Shown here: piece after piece, positions 32,070-44,100 of the stretch | Layout of the letters: every line of letters starts with the position of its first letter | Numbering within the stretch: the stretch's first letter is position 1 | NCBI RefSeq assembly: GCF_028372415.1 | Contig: NC_092878.1 | Span: 2,507,501-2,571,500 of the forward strand | Direction: 5' to 3' | From: Notamacropus eugenii | Lineage: Eukaryota; Chordata; Mammalia; Diprotodontia; Macropodidae | Length of the DNA: 64,000 bases | Notes under the pieces: generated by a model | Databases searched by the model: none | Seen by the model: the letters and a program-made list of their open reading frames with translations, nothing else | Told to the model about the DNA's origin: nothing | Made by a program: the position numbers and the translations under genes

Positions 32070-32715
32070 TACATTTATACTTTGTTTAAGAGTTGAGTTT
32101 TATTTTCAGTTCTGAATTCTTTCTTTCCCTCTTCCCCTTCCCTCACCTGAATTAAGAAAAAAACAAAATCCACTGCAAATACACAGAATCAAGCAAAACA
32201 AATTTCTGCAACAACCATGTCAAAAAAGTTAAAGAAAAAACCTATGCTTCAGTCTGCACTCTGGGTCCACAGTTCTCTATCTGGAGGTGGACAGCATGTT
32301 CGTTCATGTGGAGCCCTTTGTGTTGATCAGGGTCACCAAGTCCTTTACCGTTGATTTACCTTTACAATACGGCTGTTACTGTCTCTACCGTTCTCCTGAT
32401 TCTTCTCACTGCCTTTGCCTTAATTCATACAAGTTTTCCCAGGTTTTCTGAAACCATCCCCTTCATCACTTCTTGGACATCCCTTTAGTTTACAGTCCTT
32501 TGCCACTACAAAAATATTTTTGTACATATGGGTACTTTTCCTCTTTCTTATATCACTTGGGGCATAAACCCAGTAACAGTATTTTTGGGCCAAAGGGTAC
32601 GCACTTTTAATACTTTTTTGGGTGCAGTTCCAAATTGCTTTCCAGAATGGCTGAACAAGTTCATTCCTCTACTAACAGTGCATTAGTGTACCTGTTTTCC
32701 TATATCCCCTCCGGC
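32070..32715 (-). repeat. LINE-1 3' end, antisense
   Basis: On the minus strand this holds an ORF2-end signature ('gaaagcaattt'-type, 'gggccaaagggtacgcac' in complement near 32590) and L1 3'-UTR text. The L2 sequence on either side reads 'gaactcattacattt' and 'aactcactgtcttt', which may be a decayed target-site duplication. Confidence 0.55.
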
Positions 32716-33340
32716 ACTTGTCCTTAAAACTCACTGTCTTTCCCCCAATACCTTCCACTCTTCCTAATTTCCCTATAACTGGCAAGGCACTACCATTCTT
32801 CTGGCCACCCAACTTTGCAGCCTCAGTGTCACACGCAGTCCAGATATCCAATCTGTTGTCAAGTCCTGGCATTTCTACTTTCACAACATCTCTTATACAT
32901 CTCCCCTTCTCTCCATTCACATATCCACTGTGATGACGCAGGCTCTCATCACATCACATCTGGACTATAGCAGCCCAATGGATGATGTCTCCATATACTC
33001 TGATACGATAACCCTGGCTTATTACTCATACAAGGCACGCCATCTCCAGACTTCATGTTTTTTTATCTGCTATCTTCTATATCTGGAATGCTCCCACTCC
33101 TTCTCTATAACCCCTTGGCTTCCTTAGAGTCTCGGCTTAAATCCTGCCTTCTGTGAGAGGCCCTTCCTGGTCTCATCCCCCAGTTCTGTCCTCCCACCCC
33201 TGTCCCCACCCAACCCCCCATACAGGTTTTCCCTCTGAGATTACCTCCCATCAATACTAGATATATCTTGGAGGTTTCACAGTTGTTTGTATTCTTATCT
33301 CGCTCACCAGAATGCTAGTTTCTTGAGGGCAGGGATTATA

Positions 33341-33417
33341 CAATGTGTTCCAAAAGTCTTAGTGTAGTTGCAAGTTAATAAAGCTAAAAGCTACATTAAG
33401 ATTTTTGGGACACCATG
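33341..33417. mobile_element. Mariner-type MITE 2
   Basis: The 77-base element is bounded by TA dinucleotides. The ends are 'tgtgttccaaaagtcttagtg' and the complement 'cattaagatttttgggacac'. It has the same terminus as MITE 1, so it is probably the same or a sister family. Confidence 0.7.
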
Positions 33418-33579
33418 TATCCTGCCTTTATTTCTAGAGTTTAGTTAGCACACTGTGTGAACCCAGTAGGTGCTTAATAAATGCTTTTGGACTGAATGAC
33501 ATTAACAGACTATCTCATTGATTTCTTCCAGAGATGGTTCCACTAACTAATAAGTCACTGTGTCCATAACAGATCATCA

Positions 33580-33795
33580 AACCACATTTAAACGGTACTT
33601 TAAGACATCTCTTACCTCAACTGACCCTTACAATAAAACCAGCTGAGAGAGGTGCCATTATCATTCCCATTCTGTGGATGAGGAAAGTGAGTGGTTCGCC
33701 CAGGGTCACTCAGCCAATAAGGTTTTGAGACAGGGTTTTGAAACCTGGGCCTTTTTGATTCTAAGTCCAGGACCCTGCCCAGTATATGGAACTGC
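33580..33795 (+). repeat. MIR-like SINE
   Basis: 'gacccttacaataaaacc', then 'cattctgtggatgaggaaa' and 'cccagggtcactcagcc' are family landmarks. The stretch 33796-34809 shows no gene. Confidence 0.65.
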
Positions 33796-34809
33796 CTCGT
33801 TTTTAGCACTTGATCAAAATGCACCTTATCTTTCACATTTCATTTCTAAGAGACACTCTAGGGAAAGTCTTGATTTTAAGATAATATATTATGACTTTAC
33901 CCACTGACTTAGAGACAAATAATTGTTTTATTCACTGATTTTTTCAGTTAGACTTGCTATTATAGTCTCATTAATGTCAAACTCAAATAGAAATGGGGGC
34001 CACGAAAGGGTACATAAGGATCCCTTCAGGTTACATGTTGATTTAGTTTTAAAATGTAACACCATCTATGTGTCACTGTATTTTACATTTCCCAATTACA
34101 TTTAGATCTGGTTCAGGCTGTACTTCGGAGTACTACGGGCTGTGTGCTTTGATACCTCTGGTGTGAACAAACTATTAGTTCAGTGAAGGCAGTCAGATAA
34201 AACATCTACTGAAGTTGGTACCTGTTCTGTGTTACATCAGACAACAGAAAACTTCAATCAAGACAGAACACTTAACAGCATTTTGGGATTTAAAATAATT
34301 TCCTCATTGGGATTTTAATGCAGGTGTACATGAAATTTATATATTAAAAAATTAAAGAAAAGTTTCATTTCTTTTTTTAGAATAAAGTTTAAGTGCACAA
34401 ATACATCCCAAAGCCAACATAAAAATAGCTTTGCTTTGTTGTGTCTCTAAAAAGCATTTTAGTTATTTAGAACAGGCAAAGAAAAAGCAATCCTCTGAGT
34501 TCTAGACTTCACGAAAGGATTTCTTTTAAAATTATATACATAGGTCTGATGTGCAAGTATGCAATAAATATATACACTTACATTCCTACCTGCTTTACAT
34601 CATTCTAGAGTATTCACAGTAGAATCAAGCTGAGGGTTAGAAATGTGAAAAGGCCATAACAGTGAAAGAAAAATAAAGTATACAATGGAGCTTGGGCCCG
34701 GAAGAAGGCTTAAATAGACAGCAAATAATGAGTTATAATTTAATTTGGGAGTAGACTAAAAAAGTTGTGTTGAAATAAGTAGAATCTATAAAGGATGCTT
34801 ACTGTAATA

Positions 34810-34815
34810 TTTATT
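34810..34815 (-). promoter_or_regulatory. Candidate USP8 polyadenylation signal (AATAAA)
   Basis: TTTATT on the plus strand gives AATAAA on the minus strand, about 160 bases after the USP8 stop. The region is AT-rich and other candidates exist further downstream, so the true 3' end of the mRNA is not fixed by this. Confidence 0.3.
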
Positions 34816-34976
34816 AGATGACGTCAGCTTCCTGATAAAGTAGTAGCACTGACCTGAAATACGGAGTTTCAGTAACACAGCTCTCACTCTTAAGTCTTTT
34901 AAATGCTTGCGTCTAACTACTCTGCATCTTACTATGCATTTCTAGAGTTGGGCTGCTAGCTCTCTACACACTCTTC

Positions 34977-35162
34977 TCATGTGGCCACATCCGTGACTCT
35001 CTGTTCCAAAGATGTGTAGAAGAGGATGTAGGCTGCTGAGGATCTCACAGAGGACACGGAGATGTCAGACACTTCATGGTCATCAAACTTAAACCATCGC
35101 TGTCTTGCAGCATTTTTACAGTAGGCAGTGTAGTGTCCTCCATCCAGTCCGCCATAGTGATT
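34977..35162 (-). CDS. USP8: USP8 last coding exon (His box and stop)
   Basis: The exon encodes [20 protein letters not shown], then [13 protein letters not shown] and ends [12 protein letters not shown] with TGA at 34977-34979. It holds the catalytic His and Asp. The human C terminus as recalled is TSLGPRVTDVAT. Confidence 0.96.
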   Translation of the reverse strand, partial: NHYGGLDGGHYTAYCKNAARQRWFKFDDHEVSDISVSSVRSSAAYILFYTSLEQRVTDVAT

Positions 35163-38100
35163 CTGGAATCAAACAGACAGGAAGCCAATTAGGAAAACAC
35201 AGCTCAAAGTATTGAGTTTTCTCACTGGGGTAAGAACGAATGGTTATGGCCACTACCATTAAAAACAGGGTTTGGGGGTTTCTTTTGTTTTTAAATCAAG
35301 GGTTTAAATTTAAACTTAATGGGGTACTTACTGAAACTGAAAACAGATTGTATTTCTTCAAATTATTCTTTGGACCAATAACATATTGTGATAAGTCCAG
35401 ATTTTCTAATGGAAAATCTACAGATGTCTGTAGTTTTTGCTTCCATCTTCCATCATAGGAAAAACTGCAGAACATAACATTTTAATAGTTAAATAAAGCA
35501 TCTAAGGTTCAGAGGGAACATTGTTTTAAGCCTTTCTATGTACTTATCATGTCTTATTTCCATAGTCTAGTTGTCTATGTCTGCGTCTTATCCCCTTTCC
35601 CTAATTAAACTGTATGCTCTGTAAAAGTCTAATTTCCTGTCTTTCCCAATGCCAGTTTAGTGCCCTGCATGCAGCAAGCACCTGGTAACTCTTTACCTGT
35701 TCATCTATCTGAACTGAATTCTATTACAAGCCAGATTTAGGCATAATGTCAAAGTCTTCGAAGATCATTTTGAAAGATCCATTTTCTGCACTGTTGGTCA
35801 CCTCAAGAACATCATCAAACGGAAGGAGCTGAGGGCCGCCTCTCACCCAAGCTTCCTTCTTCAGGATAACAGAGTCCAAAACTGCTGGCAGGTGGACTGT
35901 GTTCAGACAACACCTAACAAACGTTCACCTTATTCAACAAATGATTCCTCAGGTAAACTGCTTTGCTAGGCATACTATAAACACTGGGCACTCAGAGGGC
36001 AAGCCACTGAGGTAAGTGCAAATGATAGACAAGTAAAATAGAGTTAGTGGATGTTCACAAAATTTTGAATAACAAGGACTGTTTACTCAGCATCTATAAA
36101 GCATTCTTTATAGAGCATAGCACAATGGTGTGGGAATTATATAGGTCAAGCAATAATTCTGATATGATTTCATTTTGTGAAGGCAATGTTCAAGCACGTG
36201 TACTTACGCTAACAGCGAACACCGGACCTGACAAAACAAGACTGAGCTAATTTCCCCATCTCCTGTTAGTTCTCTGTCAAATGAGAGCCGAATTTTATGC
36301 CATACACTAGTGTCTCACTACTCTCTTCCGTAGTGTTTTTAATTCTGCAGTTTATAAAGTTACATATTATTACAAGGAAAAATAAAAAAGCTATTTTTAC
36401 AAACACAAGTCAATTATTGTTAGAGATACTGCAGGGACTACTGGTATGAGGAAGTCAAGTGTTTAAGGATCATTCAAGACCACAATGAAACAGGATCAAT
36501 GACGTCAAAGGAGAAAGGAAATAGGTAAAAATAAAACAAAAAAAATGTCAAAGACTGACACTACTGATGCAAAATAGTCTAATTAATCCTTAGAAAACAA
36601 ACAAAGACTTCCAGAGGGACCTGGAAACTCCGATTCATCTACAATTCAGCATAGGCTTCCTGGAGGTGGAAAAACAGTAAGAAAACCAGTTTAAAGGAAG
36701 ATCTGCTAAACACTGTTATGAAGAAAAAAAGGCTGTCATGGGCAAGATCAACTGAAAGACTGGATGCTGAAGATTGGAAAAGGAATTTTTACTTATGAAA
36801 CTAATTTGTTAAAAGATAAGACTGATTTTGCCTGTCCAAGATTGGAATAAGAACAGAGTTCTTACTCTAACACTGACTGGCACAGGTTCCGTTTCCAAGC
36901 TGGGCCACTACATTACTATAAACCTGGGGGTCCCTGTTCTTGGGGCTGGTCACCATTTAATGTGGAACCTGGCGCAGATGCCCAGTTGGCACAGCCCCCT
37001 GCCACGCAGAGCTGCTGAACTCAAAGGCACTGTAAGGCTAACAGTGCCCCCAGGCTGTGCCACCCCATTCAGCTGAAGCATTTTTATTTAATCAAGACTT
37101 CATCTGTTGTTACAGAAAGTCTGAGTGAGTCTCGAAAATCTGGGACTCTTCATCAAACTGTAAAACACATACCCACAAAACACTCACAAAATGGTGAGAT
37201 TTTTAACTTCCAGTGTCCCCGGTAAGAGTAGTGAAGAATTCATATATGTATATGTGTGTGTGTCTACATGTATAGATTACAGACAGAGACAGAAAGATAG
37301 ATATAGACAGGTGGAAGAAGAACTGTTATAAAATTATAGACATTTCCACCAGGAATGGAATACTGCAAACATGATGCTTTACCAGGGCACATATCATAAA
37401 AAGGTAAAGAAATTCATTCAAGCTATGGAGATATACTTGCTTCAAAGTCCGAGAAAGTTGCCTGATTTAAACTCTATTGAAAATCTACATTATATGCCCA
37501 AAGGGCTATAAAACGGCCCATTTCATCTGACCTAGGACCTATATGTACAAATGTATTTATAGCAGTTCATTTTGTGGTAGCAAAAAACTGAAAATCGAGG
37601 GGATGCCCATCAACTGGGGCATGGTTGAACAAGTTGTGGTATATGATTGTGATGGAATACTATCGTGCTATGATGAGCAGGATGATTTCAGAAAAACTTG
37701 GAAAGACTTACATGAATCAATGCAAAGTAAAGTGAACAAAACCAGGAGAATCTTGTACTCGGTGACAGCAATATTGCACAATGATCAATCTTGAATAATT
37801 AGCTGTTTTCCACAATACGCTGATCTAAGACAATTTCCAAGGACTCAGAATGAAAAATGCTGTCCACCTCCAGGGAAAGAACTGATGGAGTCTGAACGCA
37901 CAACGAAGATTCCTTTGTTTAAACTTCTGTTTTGATCTGTATTTTCTTCACAACATAACTAATATGGAAACTTCTTTTGTATAACTGCACATGTACAACC
38001 TACATCAAACCGCCAACCTTCTCATTGAGGGGGGAAGAAAGTTAAAGGAAGGAGAGAATTTGGAACTAAAAATTTTCACATGCAATTGGAAAAAAATTTT

Positions 38101-41100
38101 TGTTTTTAAATTTACATCCTAGACTCAAAGTTAGACTTGGAAAAATGGACTGGTCATTTAAAGTAACACAAATGTAAGATTTTATGATGAAGAATTAAAA
38201 TATATGTCAGAATCCTGTGAACTCCATGCCAAACCATGTAAAACAAGTGATTACAGAAAAAAGATGTATTTTCTGCACATTAAATTTTTTTGTAGAAAAG
38301 AGTTGCAAAGTTTATTAGATAAGTAAATAATACATTCAATTATTTTACTTTGTCCCAGTTAATTCCCACACCAGTCTACACACTGGAGGATAATTCATGT
38401 CACAATAACAGCTGACATTTACATAGCACTTGTGGCAGGCACTCTGCTGAACATTTCACAAATGTCTTACGTGATCCTTACTACCATCCTGGGAGGTCAG
38501 TGCTTATTACTATCCTCATTTTACAGCTGAGAAAACTGAGGTATATAAGAGTTTATTTAACCCAGGCTTGTAGTCTTAATAATTGTTCTGAGATTGGATT
38601 TGAAACTCGGGTCTTCCTGACACCAGGCCTGGTGCTGTAACCACTGTACCACCTAGAAGCTTCAAGTCAACACAAGAGAAACATTCTCACTTTTCTGGTC
38701 ACGCAGTTTCCCAATAAAGCCATCAATATTCTGACCTGTATCATTGGCTAACCTCATGGATGAATCTGCCCTCATTTTCTTACCGTTTCAGATGTACTAG
38801 AAGAACAGGTGGTAACTTCCAGATTTCTATTTTTTTCATTGAGTCCCTTCGAGTTTTGCAATGGCTACAGTAAAATCTGTTGTTATCTGTGAGTTTTTCC
38901 TCTTTGGAAAATAATCTAAGGCAATCCTAGGAGAAAAGAAGTCAACTCAAAGGCTTAAAATAATAAGCATCATTAAAAAAAATTCTCTTCCTATCAGCTA
39001 TCTAGGTCACAGTGCAGATACCAGCGTGCACCACTTCTGCCTCAAAATTACTGAATGTGAAATTAACACCGCCAATTTCTAAATCAAGATTATGTTTTCA
39101 GATGTCTTAAACTTGGAAATTAAGTGCCAAATAAGAAAAATATGCCAAACTGAAGGAAAAGTCTTAAAATAATTTTCTAATGCCTGAAAGCCTTTGTAAA
39201 ATAAGATACTTTTTAACTATATGTAGCACTTTTGTGGATTTAAGCAGTTTCCTCAGAAATTTATAGACAAATAGATATGACTAGCATTTTAGTTAACAAG
39301 TCATCTTTTAATCTGAGGCTTACCTGTAATGTACATTTACTTGTGGATGCTAGTGGTAAAGACAAATACATAAAAGCCTCAAATGTCCTAGACTTTCTGT
39401 GACAGGTGAGGCACTGTACTGTGGATTTGAACTGGCCCTGAAAAAGTGCAACAATGATCGACTCATTGAGCTGTTTGTGCTTCTGCCAGGCATGTTCGGC
39501 CGCTCTGAAATCATCAAGATGATCGTTATTTTCCTCTTTATGCCTCTTTCGGTTATCAGCCTGGAAATGAAATATTTAAATTCTCATTAATTTATTACTT
39601 GAATTTGTAGGTAAATGCTACTGAATACTGTCACAAGGAGTTCTCAAAGACTCGTTGCCATCCTCTCTTAGGTGACAGAAGATGCTGACACTGTGGAAAA
39701 CACTTAGCAAGAAGCTCATCCTTCAGTATTTGAAATGAGGGGATTAGACATGTTCTCTAAGGATCCCTCCAATTTTATAATTCTGTCATCAAAAATACTG
39801 TACATTAAGATCATAGTTTTAGCAAATGATTGTTATAATTTCCTACTGAATCTAAAAGGCCTGAGTTGTGAAGAGAGCTCCTCCATCAAGCAACAGGAAT
39901 TATCTGGGCAGAAATGAGTGCAAGTTCTTTTTAAAAAGATGATGAGGAGGACGGTGAAAGAGATCCTCTGTGTGCATCTGTCAAGCTTCATAAACATGCT
40001 ACAGAGGACCCAATCTCATTGCAACAAACAATACAAGGTAGTATAAAGTTAAAAAAACCAAACCTGAACCCAAGTAATGTAGCAGGCACAGAATGTAACT
40101 GCTTTCAGGAAAAAGTAAAAGAGGGGAGGAGAGAAACACTGAGTTTAAAGTCAATTAAGACCAAGATTTTGGTGAAAATTTTCTGCATTCAGGATTTTAA
40201 AGTATTTCTCTCCACAAATCGATATCCAGCCTAGAGATGCTGTTCCTCTGATTTGTCATTTTATTAGTATAGGGAATTCCCTACAAAGTCCTTCTACCAA
40301 TGCAGTATTAGTCACTGCCATGGCACTTCACAGTCATGGGGATTTGCTGGGGCCTTGAGAAGTTAAGTGACATGCCCAGGGTTTCAGAAGTAGGACTCCA
40401 ACCCAGGTCTCCCAGGGTCTGTGGTTAGCCTTCTCTCCACTCCACATGACTGCCCATCGTTACAATGCTACAGGGATATAACAGACTACTGTCCCATCAG
40501 GTAAAAAGCAAACCAAACACATTATGAACACTGAAACAGCAAATTTCACAGACACAAAAAAGTAAGACTTTCTAACACTCAACAATCAAACATAAATTCT
40601 AGTATTGGACAGATCTGTTAATTTTTGTAATACCTGTCCCCACATTAGTGGTGTCAAGACACCGTCAAGTAAAATACGTGTGAGTATTGGAAAAGGCTGC
40701 AGCACTGCTGAGCAATCCGAAGGAGCGCTCTGCAGCATTCAAAACCAAAATTCCTTACTTTATTCAAGTCTTCATGGAGTCCATCCATTAGGAACAGAAG
40801 CAGCTCCTGTGAGTCTTGTTGGCTGTATCCTGAGAACTGGTCATTGATCTTCCCAATTGTGATCTTAAAATCCTTTGGACTGATGTACCTGTACTGCCCC
40901 GTCCACAGAGCCTTCATGATTATCCCAAACTCCTCGGCCACTTCCCCTTTATGCCCCAATAAATTTGACCTTTGTAAATAAAATAAGAATTAAAAATAAC
41001 AATTAAAACAAAGAATATGCAGGAGTAAAAAGGGTTACTTTAAGTATCAAAAAATATTGTTAACAGACTTTAACATTTTTCAAAAAAATTTGGTCAACAT

Positions 41101-44100
41101 TTTTAAAGCATTTACTATGTGTGCAGATAATAGAAATAAAAGGCTAACTTTATACACACATGCTTATTGAGCACCAGTCACTGCTAGCTAGGCATTTTAT
41201 AATTTTTGTCTTGTGTGATTTTCCCCAACAACTCTGGGAGGTAGATGTTGTTCTAAGAACTATTGAGGCGAACAGAGGTTACGTGGCTCACCCAGAGTCA
41301 CACCTTGCACACACACCTGCACTCCAGTCTTTGTGACTCCAGGCTTGGCACTCTATCCACGGACCACCTTACTGACTGTGCCAGGTGCTGGGTGAAAGGG
41401 AATTTACAACCTAATATCCTAACAGGACATGATGACACTAAGGTCAGAGAGGTCGGTTAGCTCAACATGGTGGAGTCATGTACTCTTTGATCCAGTGAAG
41501 CTAGCTCTCATGAACGAGACACTCTACCTCTTGGCTCCGGGTCTTTTCTCTGACCATCCCCCATTGTCTGGAATATTCTTCTTGGTCATCTCTACCTACT
41601 GCCTTCCCTGGATTTAAGTAAAGGAAGACTTTCCCAACTGCTTCTTGATGCTACTGCCGACCCTCTCTTAGTCATTTCCTTTGTATCTCAGTACATAGGG
41701 TGTCTGTGCATATTCGTTTCCTTGACGTCTTTCTCACTGAGAGCTCCTTGAGGACAAGGACTGACCTTTGCTTCTTTTTGTATCCCCAGCACTTAGCCCA
41801 GTGCCTGGCATACAGGAAGTAAGCACTTAATGAAAGTCTACTTACTATAAGATTCTGAGCAGAGGAGTAACCTGGCCAAAGGTATAACAGAAGGGAAAAG
41901 TCTCTGAGTCAGAGGACCTGGGTTCGAATCCCAATTCCTTGCTGACAACCTCTGGTGGCTACTTCTGTGGGCTTTGGCTTTCTCATCTTTAAAATGAGAT
42001 AACTTAACTCTTTGATGACTATAGTCCCTTTCAACTCTAGATTCTAACAGTACCCTAATCTCCAAGTGAGGAAGAAAGATAAGCCTGATACTGAAATGCC
42101 TTAACAAGTTGTCAATATCAATACAGATGATTTTTTAGAGCAAAAGTAATTTTTAAAGCAAAATTCCTAATATACTTTTCCCTTAACTGATATTTCACAA
42201 AAGCTTTATTTTCACCCCAATCTGACACAGACTTGAACTAGTGTACCACACTGTATAATTAACTCTGAATAACTTAGGCCCAAACCCTCCTTCTTTCTGC
42301 TTGATGGGGAGAGACAGGTTCCCTGTTGGGCCAGCCAAAATCCTCCTCTCTTCCACATTTTTAATCCTCTCTCAAAAAGGGAGAAAAAAGATGAAGTTCA
42401 AAATACACCATTAAACTCCATTTTTTTCTCCTTTAAAGAAGAATGCTCTGTAACGTGACTTGTCTAGGTCTGTGTGAAATGTGGCTCCATTGTTGAAAAG
42501 TGATAGCGAACGACTCTTTACCTGTTAATGTCATCCTGATAAAAGTTTCTGTTGAAGTAATCGGCCAAATGAGGAGCGTTACACAGGCACTGTAAAATTG
42601 AGTTCATGTAACACGTGTTTCCTAAGTTACGAAGTCCAGTGAGAGCTGGTCCTGACCCTCCAAACACAGGGTTGAGATTACGAATCTGGGAGGCAGACAG
42701 CCGTGAGATCTCAGCTTTGGGGTAGCATACTGGCCTAGGAAGGAAAATTAAGGTCGCTAACATTACGTAAATCTATACGTAAATTCCATGGTGAGGATTC
42801 AAATGGCAGTAACTTTGGCAGCCTGAGCAGTGAAGTAAACATTTACAAGGAAAGAGCCCCAAGGGTAGGAGGAGTCGGGATGCAGTACAGACATCTGACT
42901 TCTCTGTATCTAGTTGTGTTGTGGGGTTACTCTACCCCCACTCCCCACCATGTGCTGTAAGAAATAATGAACAGGATGCTTTCAGAAAAACCTGAGAAAT
43001 CTTACATGAACTCACACAAAGTGAAGTAAGCGGAACCAGGAGAACATTGTCTACAGTAACAGCAACGCTGTATGATGAACAACTGTGAGCTGTTCTCAGC
43101 AATACAACGAGCTAAGACAATTCCAAAGGACCCGTGACAAAAAGCGCTACCCGCTTCCAGAGAACTAATGAACTCTAAATGTAGATTAAAGCATACTTTT
43201 TTTTTCAACATTATTTTTCTTTTTGGTCTGTGTTTTCTTTTGCAACATGGCTAATATGGGAAATATGTTTTGGATGACTTCGTATGTATAAGTGACACCA
43301 AACTGCTTGCCTCTTCAAACAGGGAGGAGAAAAAAAAAATGAATATTAAAATAAGTAAATAAAATATTAAAATTTTTTACATAGACTTGGGAAAATACTT
43401 AATGCAATAAATAAAAATGTTGAAAATTTTTTTAAAAATTCGCGTTTCTGCTGAACAGTGATCCTCAAAGTAAAAAATATAATATGTGATTAAAAACTGT
43501 AAAACAGTGATCCTCAAAATTCCACCTGGGAGCCAGTGTTTGCTTGTGAGGACCTCCAGGTCTGATGGTTAATATCTTCTTGTATCAATGTTAAGAACAG
43601 CGACAATGACAATAATAAAACGTTTATTTCTGGCATGAAAACCTTGGATCCAAGTGCTCAAAGGCATCATCAAGACCAGCACTTCTCTCTTCATCCTAAT
43701 ATACTTCTTTCATCGTAAAGGGGACACCTAACAAAGACCTGAAGTCACATGATCGGCCCAGCTTTGGGTACATGGGACAGACTTACTTGTTTTCCCGATT
43801 GACTGCTGGAGTCACTGTTGGCTTTCTCTTTTCTTCTTCCTGAATGGCTTGGGTTATGTCTGGGGAGGAGTAGGAGCGCTTCAGTTTGGAAGGTTCCCTG
43901 TCCCGCTCAGCAGGAACCTGGGGCTTGGCTTTATGAGTCGGAGGGGTGGAAGCAGCAGCAGATGAAGGAGCCATTTCCGGTGGATACATATGAACGCTGT
44001 TGGTGGGTGAATGGTAATAACGAAAGGTTCCAGTGATTGGGTCAAGGAACTTAGATGGAAAGGAAAAACAAAAGGTCAAAAAAGCCAAACTACCATTACA

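Larger units (their letters stand above)
31080..33480 (+). repeat. L2-group LINE carrying at least three later insertions
   Basis: L2 reverse-transcriptase text appears in sense order at about 31080-31840, 31955-32065 and 32710-33340, and the 3' end near 33420-33480 ('gtaggtgcttaataaatgc'). Interruptions are a mariner MITE (31845-31952), an antisense L1 3' end (about 32070-32715) and a second MITE (33341-33417). This block forms the middle of the USP50-USP8 intergenic gap. Confidence 0.6.
35465..38783 (-). other. USP8 intron with L2, L1 and MIR remains
   Basis: Contents are an L2-like piece (35590-35720), an unexplained minus-strand open stretch (35724-35927, listed separately), a short TG/TA run near 37240-37260, an L1 3' end (37490-38110) and a MIR (38400-38660). 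No further USP8 exon is seen. Confidence 0.55.

Noticed and set aside
43440-43530. Short repeat AACAGTGATCCTCAAA seen twice
   Set aside because: It is a 16-base local duplication in intron sequence next to an L1 tail, too small to interpret.
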